From an uncultured Deferribacteres bacterium (lineage in GTDB: Bacteria; Zhuqueibacterota; JdFR-76; DREG01): DNA of 47,086 bases. This document shows positions 17,252 to 25,630 of the stretch, one piece after another. The DNA lies in assembly GCA_913009825.1 (NCBI GenBank), contig CAJVYQ010000037.1, positions 1 to 47,086 of the forward strand. Direction: 5' to 3'. Position 1 is the stretch's first letter. Each line of letters opens with the position of its first letter. The position numbers and the translations under genes are program-made. Below the pieces are notes generated by a model. That model saw only the letters and a program-made list of their open reading frames with translations. It was not told where the DNA came from and made no database searches.

Positions 17252-18274
17252 CTATTCCAATGTTGTATCTGCGATATACTGATACATGTGTCTAATTGCA
17301 TCTGTGAGGCTACTATGCCTTCTGTATTCGGATCGAATACGACGACCGTTCACAGAAACTGTAACAGTATTATTAGTAAAATCAATCGCGCAACGATGTA
17401 GTTTACCCGCACGACAATAGCCTTGCCATTCATCATCCGCCAGACGAATCCAGTCGATATTGAAACGAAGCCTATCAAGATGCTGTCCAAATGCCTGTGC
17501 AGTGTAAAATCTCTTTGCAATATCCGCGTTGCATGCCTTTCTGACTATTCGACGGAGTTTCTCAGGAATATACTCTTCGAAACCGATTCTCTTAATAAGT
17601 GTTCCATTCAGCATGTGGTTTGATAAATTAGGAACGGCATTGATCACTGCGCGCCAATCCGCAATATTTGATATAGCGCGAAAGAGTGTAACTCCCATTG
17701 CAAAGACATCAGTCTGCTCAGTTGTAGCATTGGTGCGAAAGTACTCTGGTGGCAAATGAGGTCTGTAGCCTTTTGCTGAGCCGATCAAAGAAAGTCCTGC
17801 ATCTGTGGCAAGGCCAAAATCTGACAGCTTTGGTATATTTGGAGATAATAAAATGTTCCCCGGTTTAACATCCCGATGAAGGAACCCTTGCGAATGGGCG
17901 TGTTCTAACCCAAGGAGCGCCCCTCGGACGTAATCAACAGATTCGCGGATGGACACCCAGCGTGATGCAAGGGCAGCCTGAAGAGATCCCTCTGGAATAT
18001 ATTCCAAATCAAGAACTATTCTATTTGTACCGTTTACGGGGAAGATGTTTGCTTCGTTGATTGCTACGATATGCTTATGTTGGCACTTATTTAATATCTG
18101 CGCTTCTTCTAGATTCTGCATAAAATTAGAGGGACCGGTCGACAATATAACCTTAATTGCCTTTTCAGTACCAAGAGCTCTATCAAACACATGAAATACT
18201 TGCCCGAAGTTGCCGGAACCGAGAGGGCTTATAATCTGGTATTTGTCAATCGTTGTCGGTATAGGTGTTATCAT
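17252..18274 (-). CDS. Serine/threonine protein kinase
   Basis: A 340-residue soluble Hanks-type kinase. It shows the glycine loop LGSGNFGQVF (18-27), the ATP-orienting lysine in AIKVI (K41), the catalytic loop HRDVKPGN (133-140), DFG (152-154) and a PPEYF version of the APE motif (175-179). It should phosphorylate Ser/Thr on an unknown partner. There is no transmembrane helix or sensor such as PASTA; residues 270-340 form a short C-terminal region with no recognised domain. Its ATG overlaps the stop of the upstream gene in ATGA (18271-18274), so the two are translationally coupled. Both genes lie in one integron cassette bounded by GTTGGGCAG (18750) and CTGCCCAAC (17249). Confidence 0.93.
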   Translation of the reverse strand: MITPIPTTIDKYQIISPLGSGNFGQVFHVFDRALGTEKAIKVILSTGPSNFMQNLEEAQILNKCQHKHIVAINEANIFPVNGTNRIVLDLEYIPEGSLQAALASRWVSIRESVDYVRGALLGLEHAHSQGFLHRDVKPGNILLSPNIPKLSDFGLATDAGLSLIGSAKGYRPHLPPEYFRTNATTEQTDVFAMGVTLFRAISNIADWRAVINAVPNLSNHMLNGTLIKRIGFEEYIPEKLRRIVRKACNADIAKRFYTAQAFGQHLDRLRFNIDWIRLADDEWQGYCRAGKLHRCAIDFTNNTVTVSVNGRRIRSEYRRHSSLTDAIRHMYQYIADTTLE

Positions 18275-18723
18275 GGCAGTTCAAACCAAGCTGCGAGAAC
18301 AGAATGCTTCTGGTTCTTGTCCCAATAAGGAGGGTTTGAACCAAAAACAGTATCGCAATGGGCATATAGGTCTGTTCCTCTCGGGAGCCCGAGACGAGAT
18401 GCAACATAATTGCCAGAAACATAGGAAGTGATGGGTAGGTTACGTCTATGTGCAAGAAGGTTGAGAATACCGAAAGGAAACGAGGACGTGAAAAGTTGAT
18501 TCTTCTTTGGCGCAAGTGTTAGCCTATACGCTATGCGCTCAGGAGCAGATTGATTAATAATCAAATTGAACTGAGACTCATACCAATCCATTAATGCGGG
18601 TACGTCGGTTGTCGCCGGAGTTACAAGTCTATCCTTTACGACTAACACAGGTGCGATCTTTGTCCCCTCAAGAACCGAATAGCGAAACTGCCCTGTAGCA
18701 ATATGTACACCAAGTACTTTCAT
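18271..18723 (-). CDS. Small RNase H/actin-fold-like protein coupled to the kinase
   Basis: 150 residues with an N-terminal MKVLGVHIATGQFRYSVLEG strand-turn-strand typical of RNase H-like or ASKHA folds (RuvC, YqgF, DUF3010-like proteins), then a middle helix region (PALMDWYESQFNLIINQSAP) and a conserved-looking LTLAPKKNQLF. The first strand lacks the usual acidic catalytic residue (His7 stands where Asp would be), so nuclease activity is doubtful. A GGAG site 11 nt upstream fits the start, 27 bases after the cassette boundary. It overlaps the kinase start by four bases; it could be the kinase's substrate or regulator (inference). Confidence 0.7.
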   Translation of the reverse strand: MKVLGVHIATGQFRYSVLEGTKIAPVLVVKDRLVTPATTDVPALMDWYESQFNLIINQSAPERIAYRLTLAPKKNQLFTSSFPFGILNLLAHRRNLPITSYVSGNYVASRLGLPRGTDLYAHCDTVFGSNPPYWDKNQKHSVLAAWFELP

Positions 18724-18743
18724 AATAGTATTTTCTCCTTCCT

Positions 18744-18842
18744 GCCCAACGGTGCAGGTTAAGCTGATTTAAACGCTCAACAAATTAGCAAAATACAAAG
18801 AAACAGCACGCGTTTAAATTCATCTTGAACCTGGTGTTAGCA
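18744..18842 (-). other. Integron attC site 2
   Basis: On the minus strand R'' TGCTAAC (18842-18836) comes four bases after the stop of the 18846 gene. The arms CAGGTTCAAGATGAATTTAA and, on the other side, TTTAAATCAGCTTAACCTG pair over about 22 bases with two extrahelical bases and one mismatch around a variable loop. The site ends with a canonical R' GTTGGGC (18750-18744). R'' is the exact complement of this cassette's start GTTAGCA (19872). The stem is homologous to attC site 1. Confidence 0.9.
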
Positions 18843-18845
18843 TTG

Positions 18846-19835
18846 CTAAATTAAAGATACCCAACTCGTTTTTAATTGTGCAATTTCAGTTATATCCTTT
18901 AATGCTCCAACGATCCCTCCATAAGGGAAAAAATTCAATCCAATATTTATTGTTGCATTGAGGGGTGTTGTTAATCTTGATTTTAATTCTTCAACTAATT
19001 CCTTATGGAACAATTTTAATATTAAATTTTCAATGTCCCTTTTATCACTGATACTAGGGAGATTTATTAAAACTTCATTTGTAATATTTTCAATCATCCT
19101 TCTATAATCACGTCCGGCTTCAGATTGCCTTATTTTATGTATTTTTTCCCAAGATTCATTTGTGTAATCAGGATGATCAAGTGAAATCCAAGTTTTATAA
19201 AAGAAGTCCTTTAATTCGGGTTTCCAAATACTTTTAATTTGCTGATTCTTCCATTCAATTACTTTTGAAATATTATTATCTACCAAGAAAGGTAAATTCA
19301 AACGATAGGCAAGCAAAGAATCAAAATATAATGATTTTAAAATAAAATTTTGAACGAATGAATTTTCTGGTAGGATTTTTTTCAATTCTAAATTATTTTT
19401 ATCTTTAAAAATTTCTTTATTTGCAAGGCGCGTGTCGTTTTGGTCTAAATCATTACTTATCCAAATAAAATATTCTTCATTTAAGAGACCAGCGTCAAAG
19501 ATTATTGGGTAATAGTCAATTTCATAAGATGCTATCATATTACCACTAAGAACAGGGTGCTGAGTATTTGATCCTTCTGGGCTCATAAATAAAGTCATTT
19601 CCTGCCCTGGGGTAAAGTAATTTATCTTTTCTCGGTCTGTTGAAATTTTATTTGCAGGAATCAAGAAATCAAATGATCCATTCTCAACAATACTACATGA
19701 ATATTTTGCGTCTTGAATGATTATTTCATCATAAAGAAGTAAATAATTTTTTATCCTTCTTTCAAGAGACTTCCGCGTCTCGGGACCAGTAAACCATGCA
19801 GCGTTTGATTTAAGAGGTAAAAAAAATCTACTCAT
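18846..19835 (-). CDS. Cassette protein of unknown function
   Basis: A 329-residue AT-rich gene, sole occupant of its cassette. It begins MSRFFLPLKSNAAWFTGPET, 37 bases after the cassette boundary, has no signal peptide, and is helical in the second half (residues 185-300). A mildly hydrophobic glycine-containing stretch near the C-terminus (LNATINIGLNFFPYGGIVGA) could touch a membrane. I recognise no family. The N-terminal 60 residues (ERRIKNYLLLYDEIIIQDAK) read like proteins that sense or bind a ligand, but nothing specific can be claimed. Its cassette neighbours suggest a defence or stress context. Confidence 0.75.
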   Translation of the reverse strand: MSRFFLPLKSNAAWFTGPETRKSLERRIKNYLLLYDEIIIQDAKYSCSIVENGSFDFLIPANKISTDREKINYFTPGQEMTLFMSPEGSNTQHPVLSGNMIASYEIDYYPIIFDAGLLNEEYFIWISNDLDQNDTRLANKEIFKDKNNLELKKILPENSFVQNFILKSLYFDSLLAYRLNLPFLVDNNISKVIEWKNQQIKSIWKPELKDFFYKTWISLDHPDYTNESWEKIHKIRQSEAGRDYRRMIENITNEVLINLPSISDKRDIENLILKLFHKELVEELKSRLTTPLNATINIGLNFFPYGGIVGALKDITEIAQLKTSWVSLI

Positions 19836-19865
19836 TTATTTTTAACCTTTTGAATGTTAATACAA

Positions 19866-19999
19866 TGCTAACGGACAATGTTAAGCTGATTTAAACAGCG
19901 GCAGTGAACTTGATAGAAACCACAGAAATTGAACCAAAACCCACTGAAAAAACAAAAAAACAACGGCTGTTTAAATTCAGCTTGAACAAATGGTTATAC
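19866..19999 (-). other. Integron attC site 1
   Basis: On the minus strand R'' GTATAAC (19999-19993) and a six-base spacer lead into TTCAAGCTGAATTTAAACAG. After a variable loop the return arm GCTGTTTAAATCAGCTTAA pairs with it, leaving two extrahelical bases. R' is GTTAGCA (19872-19866). R'' with its preceding CC (CCGTATAAC) exactly complements the cassette start GTTATACGG at 21104. Stem sequence and length (134 bases in all) match attC site 2 closely. Confidence 0.9.
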
Positions 20000-20031
20000 G
20001 GCCAAATCTACCGATTGGCACTTTATTAAAA

Positions 20032-20976
20032 TCATTGACCGAATTCAGATTCAATTTGTGCTTTTGCTTGAAGTAATTTATCACGTATTTGACTCGTATG
20101 ACCTAAACCTTCTATAACCTTTTCCAATTTATTTAAAGTTGAACCAATTTTAAGTTCAATAGGCATAATTTCCGTGTTTTTATAATCTCCTTTAAAGTTA
20201 AGTAATCTGTCCTTTATAAGATTAATTTCAAAGTGTTCCAACATCGCAGCTGCTCTCCAGGGCACTCGGGTAGTTTTCCCTGAACTTGCCTCAATAATGA
20301 GTGCATCCATAGCTAAAATGTTTTTATAAGCTATTTCTGTCATTCGTTTCATAAATTTTCCAAAATATGCAGCTACATGACATAAGAATGCAATTTCTTC
20401 ATCAGTGTGTGAGATATTATCAATACTTAGGGTTATCTCTAAAAATTCTTCGAATTTAATTAAAACCTCTTTGCTTGATTTCCAAAGATGGCAAGCCTTT
20501 CTTAGATTTTGCTTTACTGCTTGTTCATCTATTGGGGAGTCTGCTTCATCGAGATCTAAAGCTAAAGCATCTTTTAAAAAAACTTTCAGTTTACTTTCCC
20601 CTCCCAGTTTATCTTCATATTCAAAATGCCGGATTCCATGAAGATCGAAAGGAACGTGGCTATCCTTTTTCTTAAGTAGAATAACATTTCTTTTTAACGC
20701 ATGGCAAATGCCAAGTTCATAATAAACATTAGGATTACTACCTGTCAGGTCAGCAATGATAACTTTTGCTTTCTTGATATAGTCAAAAATTTCAAACATG
20801 ATAGGTGTTGATGCAAAATTTTGATCCGCCCTCATACATCGAAAACCGAGCTCTTCAAGGATAGGATTTATGGCGTGGTGATAAACTGCGTCATATTTTT
20901 CATCAAATGGCATAATAACGAAACAGAGATCATCCTCTATAGGCACTTTTCTGTTTAAATATTCAAAAATGTTCAT
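20032..20976 (-). CDS. Protein with deoxyribosyltransferase/TIR-like N-terminal domain
   Basis: 314 residues. The first 120 form a Rossmann-like domain: CFVIMPFDEKYDAVYHHAIN (18-37), ADLTGSNPNVYYELGICHAL (75-94) and KRNVILLKKKD. The NPNVxYELG motif with its Glu (E87) is shared by nucleoside 2-deoxyribosyltransferase-like and TIR-like domains that cleave N-glycosidic bonds of nucleotides or NAD. Residues about 125-314 are helical with no recognised domain and may sense a trigger. Such fusions occur in anti-phage genes; activity here is inference. The protein is soluble. It is the first cassette downstream of the array promoter. Confidence 0.82.
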   Translation of the reverse strand: MNIFEYLNRKVPIEDDLCFVIMPFDEKYDAVYHHAINPILEELGFRCMRADQNFASTPIMFEIFDYIKKAKVIIADLTGSNPNVYYELGICHALKRNVILLKKKDSHVPFDLHGIRHFEYEDKLGGESKLKVFLKDALALDLDEADSPIDEQAVKQNLRKACHLWKSSKEVLIKFEEFLEITLSIDNISHTDEEIAFLCHVAAYFGKFMKRMTEIAYKNILAMDALIIEASSGKTTRVPWRAAAMLEHFEINLIKDRLLNFKGDYKNTEIMPIELKIGSTLNKLEKVIEGLGHTSQIRDKLLQAKAQIESEFGQ

Positions 20977-21095
20977 AAGTTGTCTCTCCCTATAATTGAT
21001 TTAAATGACATTCAGAATATAAATATTCAAGATAATTATTAGAATGACCAAGCAAACATCATTTTATTATGTAGAAATAATCCAAATACTCTAAG

Positions 21096-21104
21096 CCGTA
21101 TAAC
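21096..21104 (-). other. First cassette boundary (R' box, attI-like junction)
   Basis: On the minus strand GTTATACGG starts at 21104 and is the exact complement of CCGTATAAC at the end of the same cassette. It marks where the first cassette was inserted, so sequence between it and the promoter at 21243 is the attI-like leader. No attC arms lie on the upstream side, as expected at the array head. Confidence 0.75.
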
Positions 21105-21242
21105 TATGTGAATATGTACACCATTTTCCATATACTACCCTTATAGCATGGAAAAAAAGAACATATATTATGTATATTTGTTGTAAAACATAGAATAAAA
21201 ACTTGATTTTCCCTTTATATTCAAATAGACTAAATATGATGT

Positions 21243-21271
21243 ATACTAAGGACTTTTATTATGAATGTCAA
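21243..21271 (-). promoter_or_regulatory. Strong sigma70-type promoter at the head of the cassette array
   Basis: On the minus strand TTGACA (21271-21266), exactly 17 bases, then TAGTAT (21248-21243). It lies between the protease stop codon at 21352 and the first cassette boundary at 21104 and points into the array, the position of an integron Pc promoter. The leader to the first cassette ATG is about 260 bases. Confidence 0.7.
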
Positions 21272-21351
21272 GTAAAAATTTCATCACGATACTATAATAA
21301 ACACCTCTGGAAAATTTGAAAAAAAAATTATCTTTTTTTAGCGTCAACATA

Positions 21352-23478
21352 TTATTTTAACAGCAAAAGCCGCTTTGTCGCTTTAAAATCTTTGGCGGTA
21401 ATTTGATAAAAATAGATGCCGCTGGATAAATTCTCCGCCGTAAACCGAACACGATGAGTTCCCGGCTGCATCATTGCGTCTAAGGGGGTCGCAACCACTT
21501 CGCCCAACAGGGTAAAAACTTGCAGCCGGACATGGGAATATTCCCGGACATCGAACTCGATGGTGGTTACCGGATTGAATGGGTTCGGATAATTTTGAGC
21601 CAGACGACAGTGCTCCGGTATAACGCTTTCATCCTGCTGCACACCGACCGGCGTTTCAACCCGCACGGATATGGGGATTTCAATTTGGGCGTTACTGAAA
21701 TCGTTGGAGTTGATTTTAATCAGACCGGAATAATCGCCGGCAGAGAGGTCTGTTGCGTCTATTTTAACATTTACAACTGCGCTTTGTTGGGGAGCAATCA
21801 CTCCCGCCCCATTTTCAAGGACAATCCAATCTGCTTCTCTTTCGCCGAAGCCGGTTCTGTGCATGGAAAAAATATCATCGGCAAAATCTTTGAAGATCGT
21901 ATCCGTTGCATCGGTAACAAAAATATTATCAATTTGTAAACCGTACATCGAAGAATCATCTTCGGTACAAAACCCCAAATCGGACGCAAAGGCGAACCGG
22001 ATGATCACACTATCGGATTTAAAACCGGACAGATCATATTCCACCGGCTGCCAGCCTTTACTGTTACCACCCCAACCGGGAATCCCTGCGCCAAAATTCC
22101 AGCCCTGTTTACTATGGCCAAAACTCCATAAACTCCGGCAGTTATATGCCGGCGAAACCGGTGAAATCACATCAAAAGTTTCGCCGCCGTTTACAGAAAT
22201 CCAGACATTGGCGCCATCCCAACCATCCCATGGAGCATTGGTGCCGGCCGGATCCTCGATTAACCAGGCGCCCATATATGTAAGTTTTGCCGAGATTCTG
22301 TTCCGAAGATCAAGAATGGGCGTATCCAGATATTGCAGCCAATGATTCTCGTAACCGCCCAATTGTGGATCGGCACACCACCACGATTTACCTTCCCACG
22401 CCTGGAACGTATCCGGATGAAAAACAACCGGCACTTCATAATCAATGGCTGAAAATTCCACACTTTCCGCTCCCGTATTGGAAATGGTAATTTCCTCCAG
22501 TTTGACTTCTCCGGAGCGAACCGTTGCATTCACTTCATTTTGTGCGATTGAGATGGCATCTCCGCCCGTCATACTGTCCCAAATGAACGGCATATTTTTG
22601 CCTATGCCGCAACTGCCCCATTTGATACGGAAATAACCGTCCTCACCCCAATATTCTCCCCAACTGTTTTTGCAAATCCAGCTCTGTTCCTCATCGTTCC
22701 AACCGACTATCAAAATTGCGTGTCCGCCCTTTCTATCTCCCCAGACATGTTCATAAACACCGCCATCATAATAACTAAAATCTTCATAAACTGTGTAAGA
22801 AGCGGAAACGGGATGGCGGTACACGGCATTTTTTATATTTTCAATGATATCCTCTTTTGACGTTATGTACCCCCAGCCGGGAATTTTCACCGCATGAGAA
22901 CGCCAGTCATCACAAACGGAATCACAAGGCACGGTATCATCCGCACTGTACGGCAAGCACGATTCCAGAGGAATCCCCATCATTTTTACAAATTCCAACG
23001 CATCGGGAGCGTGACCGCCGTTACACGATCCGGCGTCGCCACAGGACAGAAGAAACTGCTCGGACAGATCTATCATAGAATCCTGATTGGCATTATGTAT
23101 TTTCCACCAGGCCTCTATTTGCGCCACAGCAGAAAAATCCCAGCAACTGCCGCATAGTTTCTGATTTCGTACCGGCGTAACCCAATTCCCATTATGGTCG
23201 CGCCAATCGAATTTTTCCGGCAGGCCGGCAATTTCAGGCAATGATATCAAATCGGCTTTAGCCAGACGACGGGTCTCCGGGAGAGCGCCATATAATTCCT
23301 TTCGTTCCTCCGGCGGTAGTTTGGTTACCCAATTTTCACCGGCGGTCCACCCGGCATTTTTCCCGGTAATGGCTCGTTTGATCTGCGCTAATTCATCCTG
23401 TGCAGCGGCAAAATTCAGATAAGTCAAAACAAATAAGGATGATAAAATTAGAAACAGCGCTCGGGAACGAATTTTCAC
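21352..23478 (-). CDS. Secreted papain-family (C1) cysteine protease with C-terminal sorting domain
   Basis: A 708-residue exported protease. A signal peptide (ends near Ala26) and an inhibitor-like propeptide (about 27-87) precede the catalytic domain. Active-site residues are Cys112 in NQKLCGSCWDFSA, His253 in GGHAILIVGW and Asn271 in CKNSWGEYWG. Beta-rich segments follow (about 300-610), then VRLAQNYPNPFNP-type sequence (QNYPNPFNPVTTIEF, about 630) and the terminal sorting/FlgD-like sandwich ending ATKRLLLLK. This C-terminal domain is typical of type IX-like secretion substrates in Calditrichota, Ignavibacteria and related FCB lineages. It should be released or anchored at the cell surface to degrade protein. 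Single gene. Confidence 0.93.
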   Translation of the reverse strand: MKIRSRALFLILSSLFVLTYLNFAAAQDELAQIKRAITGKNAGWTAGENWVTKLPPEERKELYGALPETRRLAKADLISLPEIAGLPEKFDWRDHNGNWVTPVRNQKLCGSCWDFSAVAQIEAWWKIHNANQDSMIDLSEQFLLSCGDAGSCNGGHAPDALEFVKMMGIPLESCLPYSADDTVPCDSVCDDWRSHAVKIPGWGYITSKEDIIENIKNAVYRHPVSASYTVYEDFSYYDGGVYEHVWGDRKGGHAILIVGWNDEEQSWICKNSWGEYWGEDGYFRIKWGSCGIGKNMPFIWDSMTGGDAISIAQNEVNATVRSGEVKLEEITISNTGAESVEFSAIDYEVPVVFHPDTFQAWEGKSWWCADPQLGGYENHWLQYLDTPILDLRNRISAKLTYMGAWLIEDPAGTNAPWDGWDGANVWISVNGGETFDVISPVSPAYNCRSLWSFGHSKQGWNFGAGIPGWGGNSKGWQPVEYDLSGFKSDSVIIRFAFASDLGFCTEDDSSMYGLQIDNIFVTDATDTIFKDFADDIFSMHRTGFGEREADWIVLENGAGVIAPQQSAVVNVKIDATDLSAGDYSGLIKINSNDFSNAQIEIPISVRVETPVGVQQDESVIPEHCRLAQNYPNPFNPVTTIEFDVREYSHVRLQVFTLLGEVVATPLDAMMQPGTHRVRFTAENLSSGIYFYQITAKDFKATKRLLLLK

Positions 23479-23523
23479 GCTTAATTCCTTTATAATTATT
23501 TTTGAAAAAAAGGTAACTATTTA

Positions 23524-23620
23524 TTCAGCCCACGAAATACACGAAACACTCGAAAGATATTATCCGACTGTTTTTCATGTTTTTTTCGAATCTTTCGTGA
23601 ACCACCTGAGTAGTGATCCG
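23524..23620. repeat. Family 3 intergenic repeat
   Basis: CCCACGAAATACACGAAACA, then CTCGAAAG, about 40 bases, TCTTTCGTGAACCACCTGAG. The same opening and closing words occur at 9016, 32881 and 46943. The two ends are inverted relative to each other (CGAAAG/CTTTCG). Confidence 0.5.
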
Positions 23621-23744
23621 GCTCTTAAATTCCGGGGCACAATGTATATTAAAAACCAGATTTATAATGTATTGTATCCCTGAAAAAATAACACGGATTT
23701 CACGGATCAGACGAATCATCACGGAACTATCTGTGGAAATCTGT

Positions 23745-24353
23745 TTATTGAAATACGCTCATTTTCACATTACCGGCATAAAACGAAATATCTTCAACTT
23801 TCCGCCATTCCTCATTTTCAACAATCTGATCGATACCGCCGTTTTTCCACCAGATTTTAAAATTATGAAAATGTTCATCACCGGCGTTTGATTCGATATA
23901 TGTGATTCCTCTCTTAAACAATTTCACTTTCAAACCCGATCCGGCCGGATTGGCAAAATCGACAATGATCAGATATCCGTTCGGTTTAAGAATCCGGCGC
24001 GCTTCCGATAACGCTTTCCGCACAACCGATAAATCCTTCTCATGCAGTGCAAACTGTGAATATACCAGATCGAAAGATCGATCCGGAAAAGGCAGGGATA
24101 CAACATCTCCCCGTAAACATTTTTTTTGGGCATTTTTCCCGGCTTGCGCCAGCATGTGAATGGAAATATCTACACCAAATGAGAACAGGTTTTTGGGCAG
24201 AAATGAAAGCTGCTTGCCTGTGCCGCAGCCCATATCTAAAACTGTTTTCACATTATATTTTTTTACCCAAAGAACCAACCGTCGGCGTATCCGGTGCATA
24301 ATGGGTTCTAAAAATAAATCATAATATCGCGCGAACGATTTGTAATCATCCAT
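23745..24353 (-). CDS. Class I SAM-dependent methyltransferase
   Basis: 202 residues with the Rossmann methyltransferase motifs: VLDMGCGTGKQLSFLP (motif I, residues 40-55), GVDISIHMLAQAG (motif II), DLVYSQFALHEKD (motif IV) and ARRILKPNGYLIIVDF (motif V/VI). It resembles UbiE/Coq5-type small-molecule methyltransferases. The substrate is unknown. Its start overlaps the end of the ferredoxin-type gene by eight bases, so the two are probably one transcript and may serve the same pathway. Confidence 0.9.
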   Translation of the reverse strand: MDDYKSFARYYDLFLEPIMHRIRRRLVLWVKKYNVKTVLDMGCGTGKQLSFLPKNLFSFGVDISIHMLAQAGKNAQKKCLRGDVVSLPFPDRSFDLVYSQFALHEKDLSVVRKALSEARRILKPNGYLIIVDFANPAGSGLKVKLFKRGITYIESNAGDEHFHNFKIWWKNGGIDQIVENEEWRKVEDISFYAGNVKMSVFQ

Positions 24354-25536
24354 TTGACATAAACAATTTTTTTGCTTCTTTTTTAACTCTGCCGGTTATA
24401 AAAGGGGACAACCGGTGTTTTTCAATCAAAACAGATTTAAACAGATCCCGTTTGTTTTTCTTCGGCCGCACATAATTTTCCCGCAGAGTCAACGAGATCG
24501 ACCCTTTTTCGCAGGCAGAAATGCAGGCGCCGCAGCCCAGACAAATTTCCTGTTTAACTTCACTCACCCTTTTCTCTTTTTCCTTCCCGTCGTTCGATCT
24601 TTTTAAACCGATGGCCCCGACATTGCACGCCGTAAAACACTCGCCGCAATAATCACATAGTTCCGGATCGATGGTTGCAATGTAGCTGGTTTTGGCCACG
24701 CCGTCGAAATAACCCATTTGCACACCGGCCATAATTTCGCAGCAACAGGAACAGCAGTTGCAGATAAAAGTGGGCTTGTTGCGAATATTATCGGTGAGAT
24801 GGGTTAAATGCCGGTGATGAGCCATATCGATAATTTCCAGCAATTCCTCTTTGCTTTTTTGTTGCGCAAATCCCCGTCGTGACAAAAATCTTGCTCCGTT
24901 TCCCAGCGAAATGCAGACATTTTCAACCGGCGCACCCTTTCTGCAGGTTTTGCCCTCGTGTTCTTTCTTGTGCCGGCAATAGCACATTCCTGCCGCGCCG
25001 AAATTAGAATTTTTAATAATCTCCCGGGCGCTTTCATAGGAAACAACCTCACTGTTAACGGGAATATGTTCTTCGTAAACCAGCGAGCGCGTCAATTGAT
25101 TTTTTGTGCCCAAAAACTCTTTTGCCTGTCCGTGCTGCGGGTCGTCATGAAAATACTTGGTCATCAATCCGGCGACTTTTTCAACCGGAATGTCTTTCCG
25201 GTGTTTCATAAAAGTGAATTCAAAAAAGCCGATGACGCCCGGCATGAGCAGATAGTAAATTTCCTCTCCGTATGGCATATCCATGATGAGCCCCTTATCC
25301 GCCATCGATTCCAGCACCGGCAGCAATTCATCGGCATTCATTTTGGTTGCCTTGCCCAATTCGGAAAGTGTGGCTTCTTCCAAAGGAAATTTAGAACCGA
25401 CAAATGCTTCTTTTTCATCGAAAAGCAGAGAGAGTAATTCCCGCAGGATCTCATTGTCAACCAAACCGATGGGGTATTTATTCAACCGGTCGATTAATGG
25501 CACCAAACTGCTTTTTGCGTTTGCTATATGACCCAT
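24346..25536 (-). CDS. 4Fe-4S ferredoxin-type protein with N-terminal winged-helix-like region
   Basis: 396 residues. Residues about 30-90 look like a winged helix (LPLEEATLSELGKATKMNAD). Next comes a region with CYCRHKKEHEGKTC and the dense cysteine cluster CNCCSCCC. The C-terminal ferredoxin domain has two [4Fe-4S] motifs, CDYCGECFTACNVGA and CLGCGACISACEKGS. It is likely an electron-transfer or redox-sensing protein in the cytosol. The ATG at 25536 has AAAGG seven bases upstream; an ATG five codons earlier has no such site. Followed directly by the overlapping methyltransferase gene. Confidence 0.88.
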   Translation of the reverse strand: MGHIANAKSSLVPLIDRLNKYPIGLVDNEILRELLSLLFDEKEAFVGSKFPLEEATLSELGKATKMNADELLPVLESMADKGLIMDMPYGEEIYYLLMPGVIGFFEFTFMKHRKDIPVEKVAGLMTKYFHDDPQHGQAKEFLGTKNQLTRSLVYEEHIPVNSEVVSYESAREIIKNSNFGAAGMCYCRHKKEHEGKTCRKGAPVENVCISLGNGARFLSRRGFAQQKSKEELLEIIDMAHHRHLTHLTDNIRNKPTFICNCCSCCCEIMAGVQMGYFDGVAKTSYIATIDPELCDYCGECFTACNVGAIGLKRSNDGKEKEKRVSEVKQEICLGCGACISACEKGSISLTLRENYVRPKKNKRDLFKSVLIEKHRLSPFITGRVKKEAKKLFMSNG

Positions 25537-25630
25537 ATTTGAACCTTTCATAAAAATTGCCTGATTTTTAATATACAGAAAAGATCAAATAAATAAAAGA
25601 ATAATTATGCTCAAATTTCAATGATATAAG

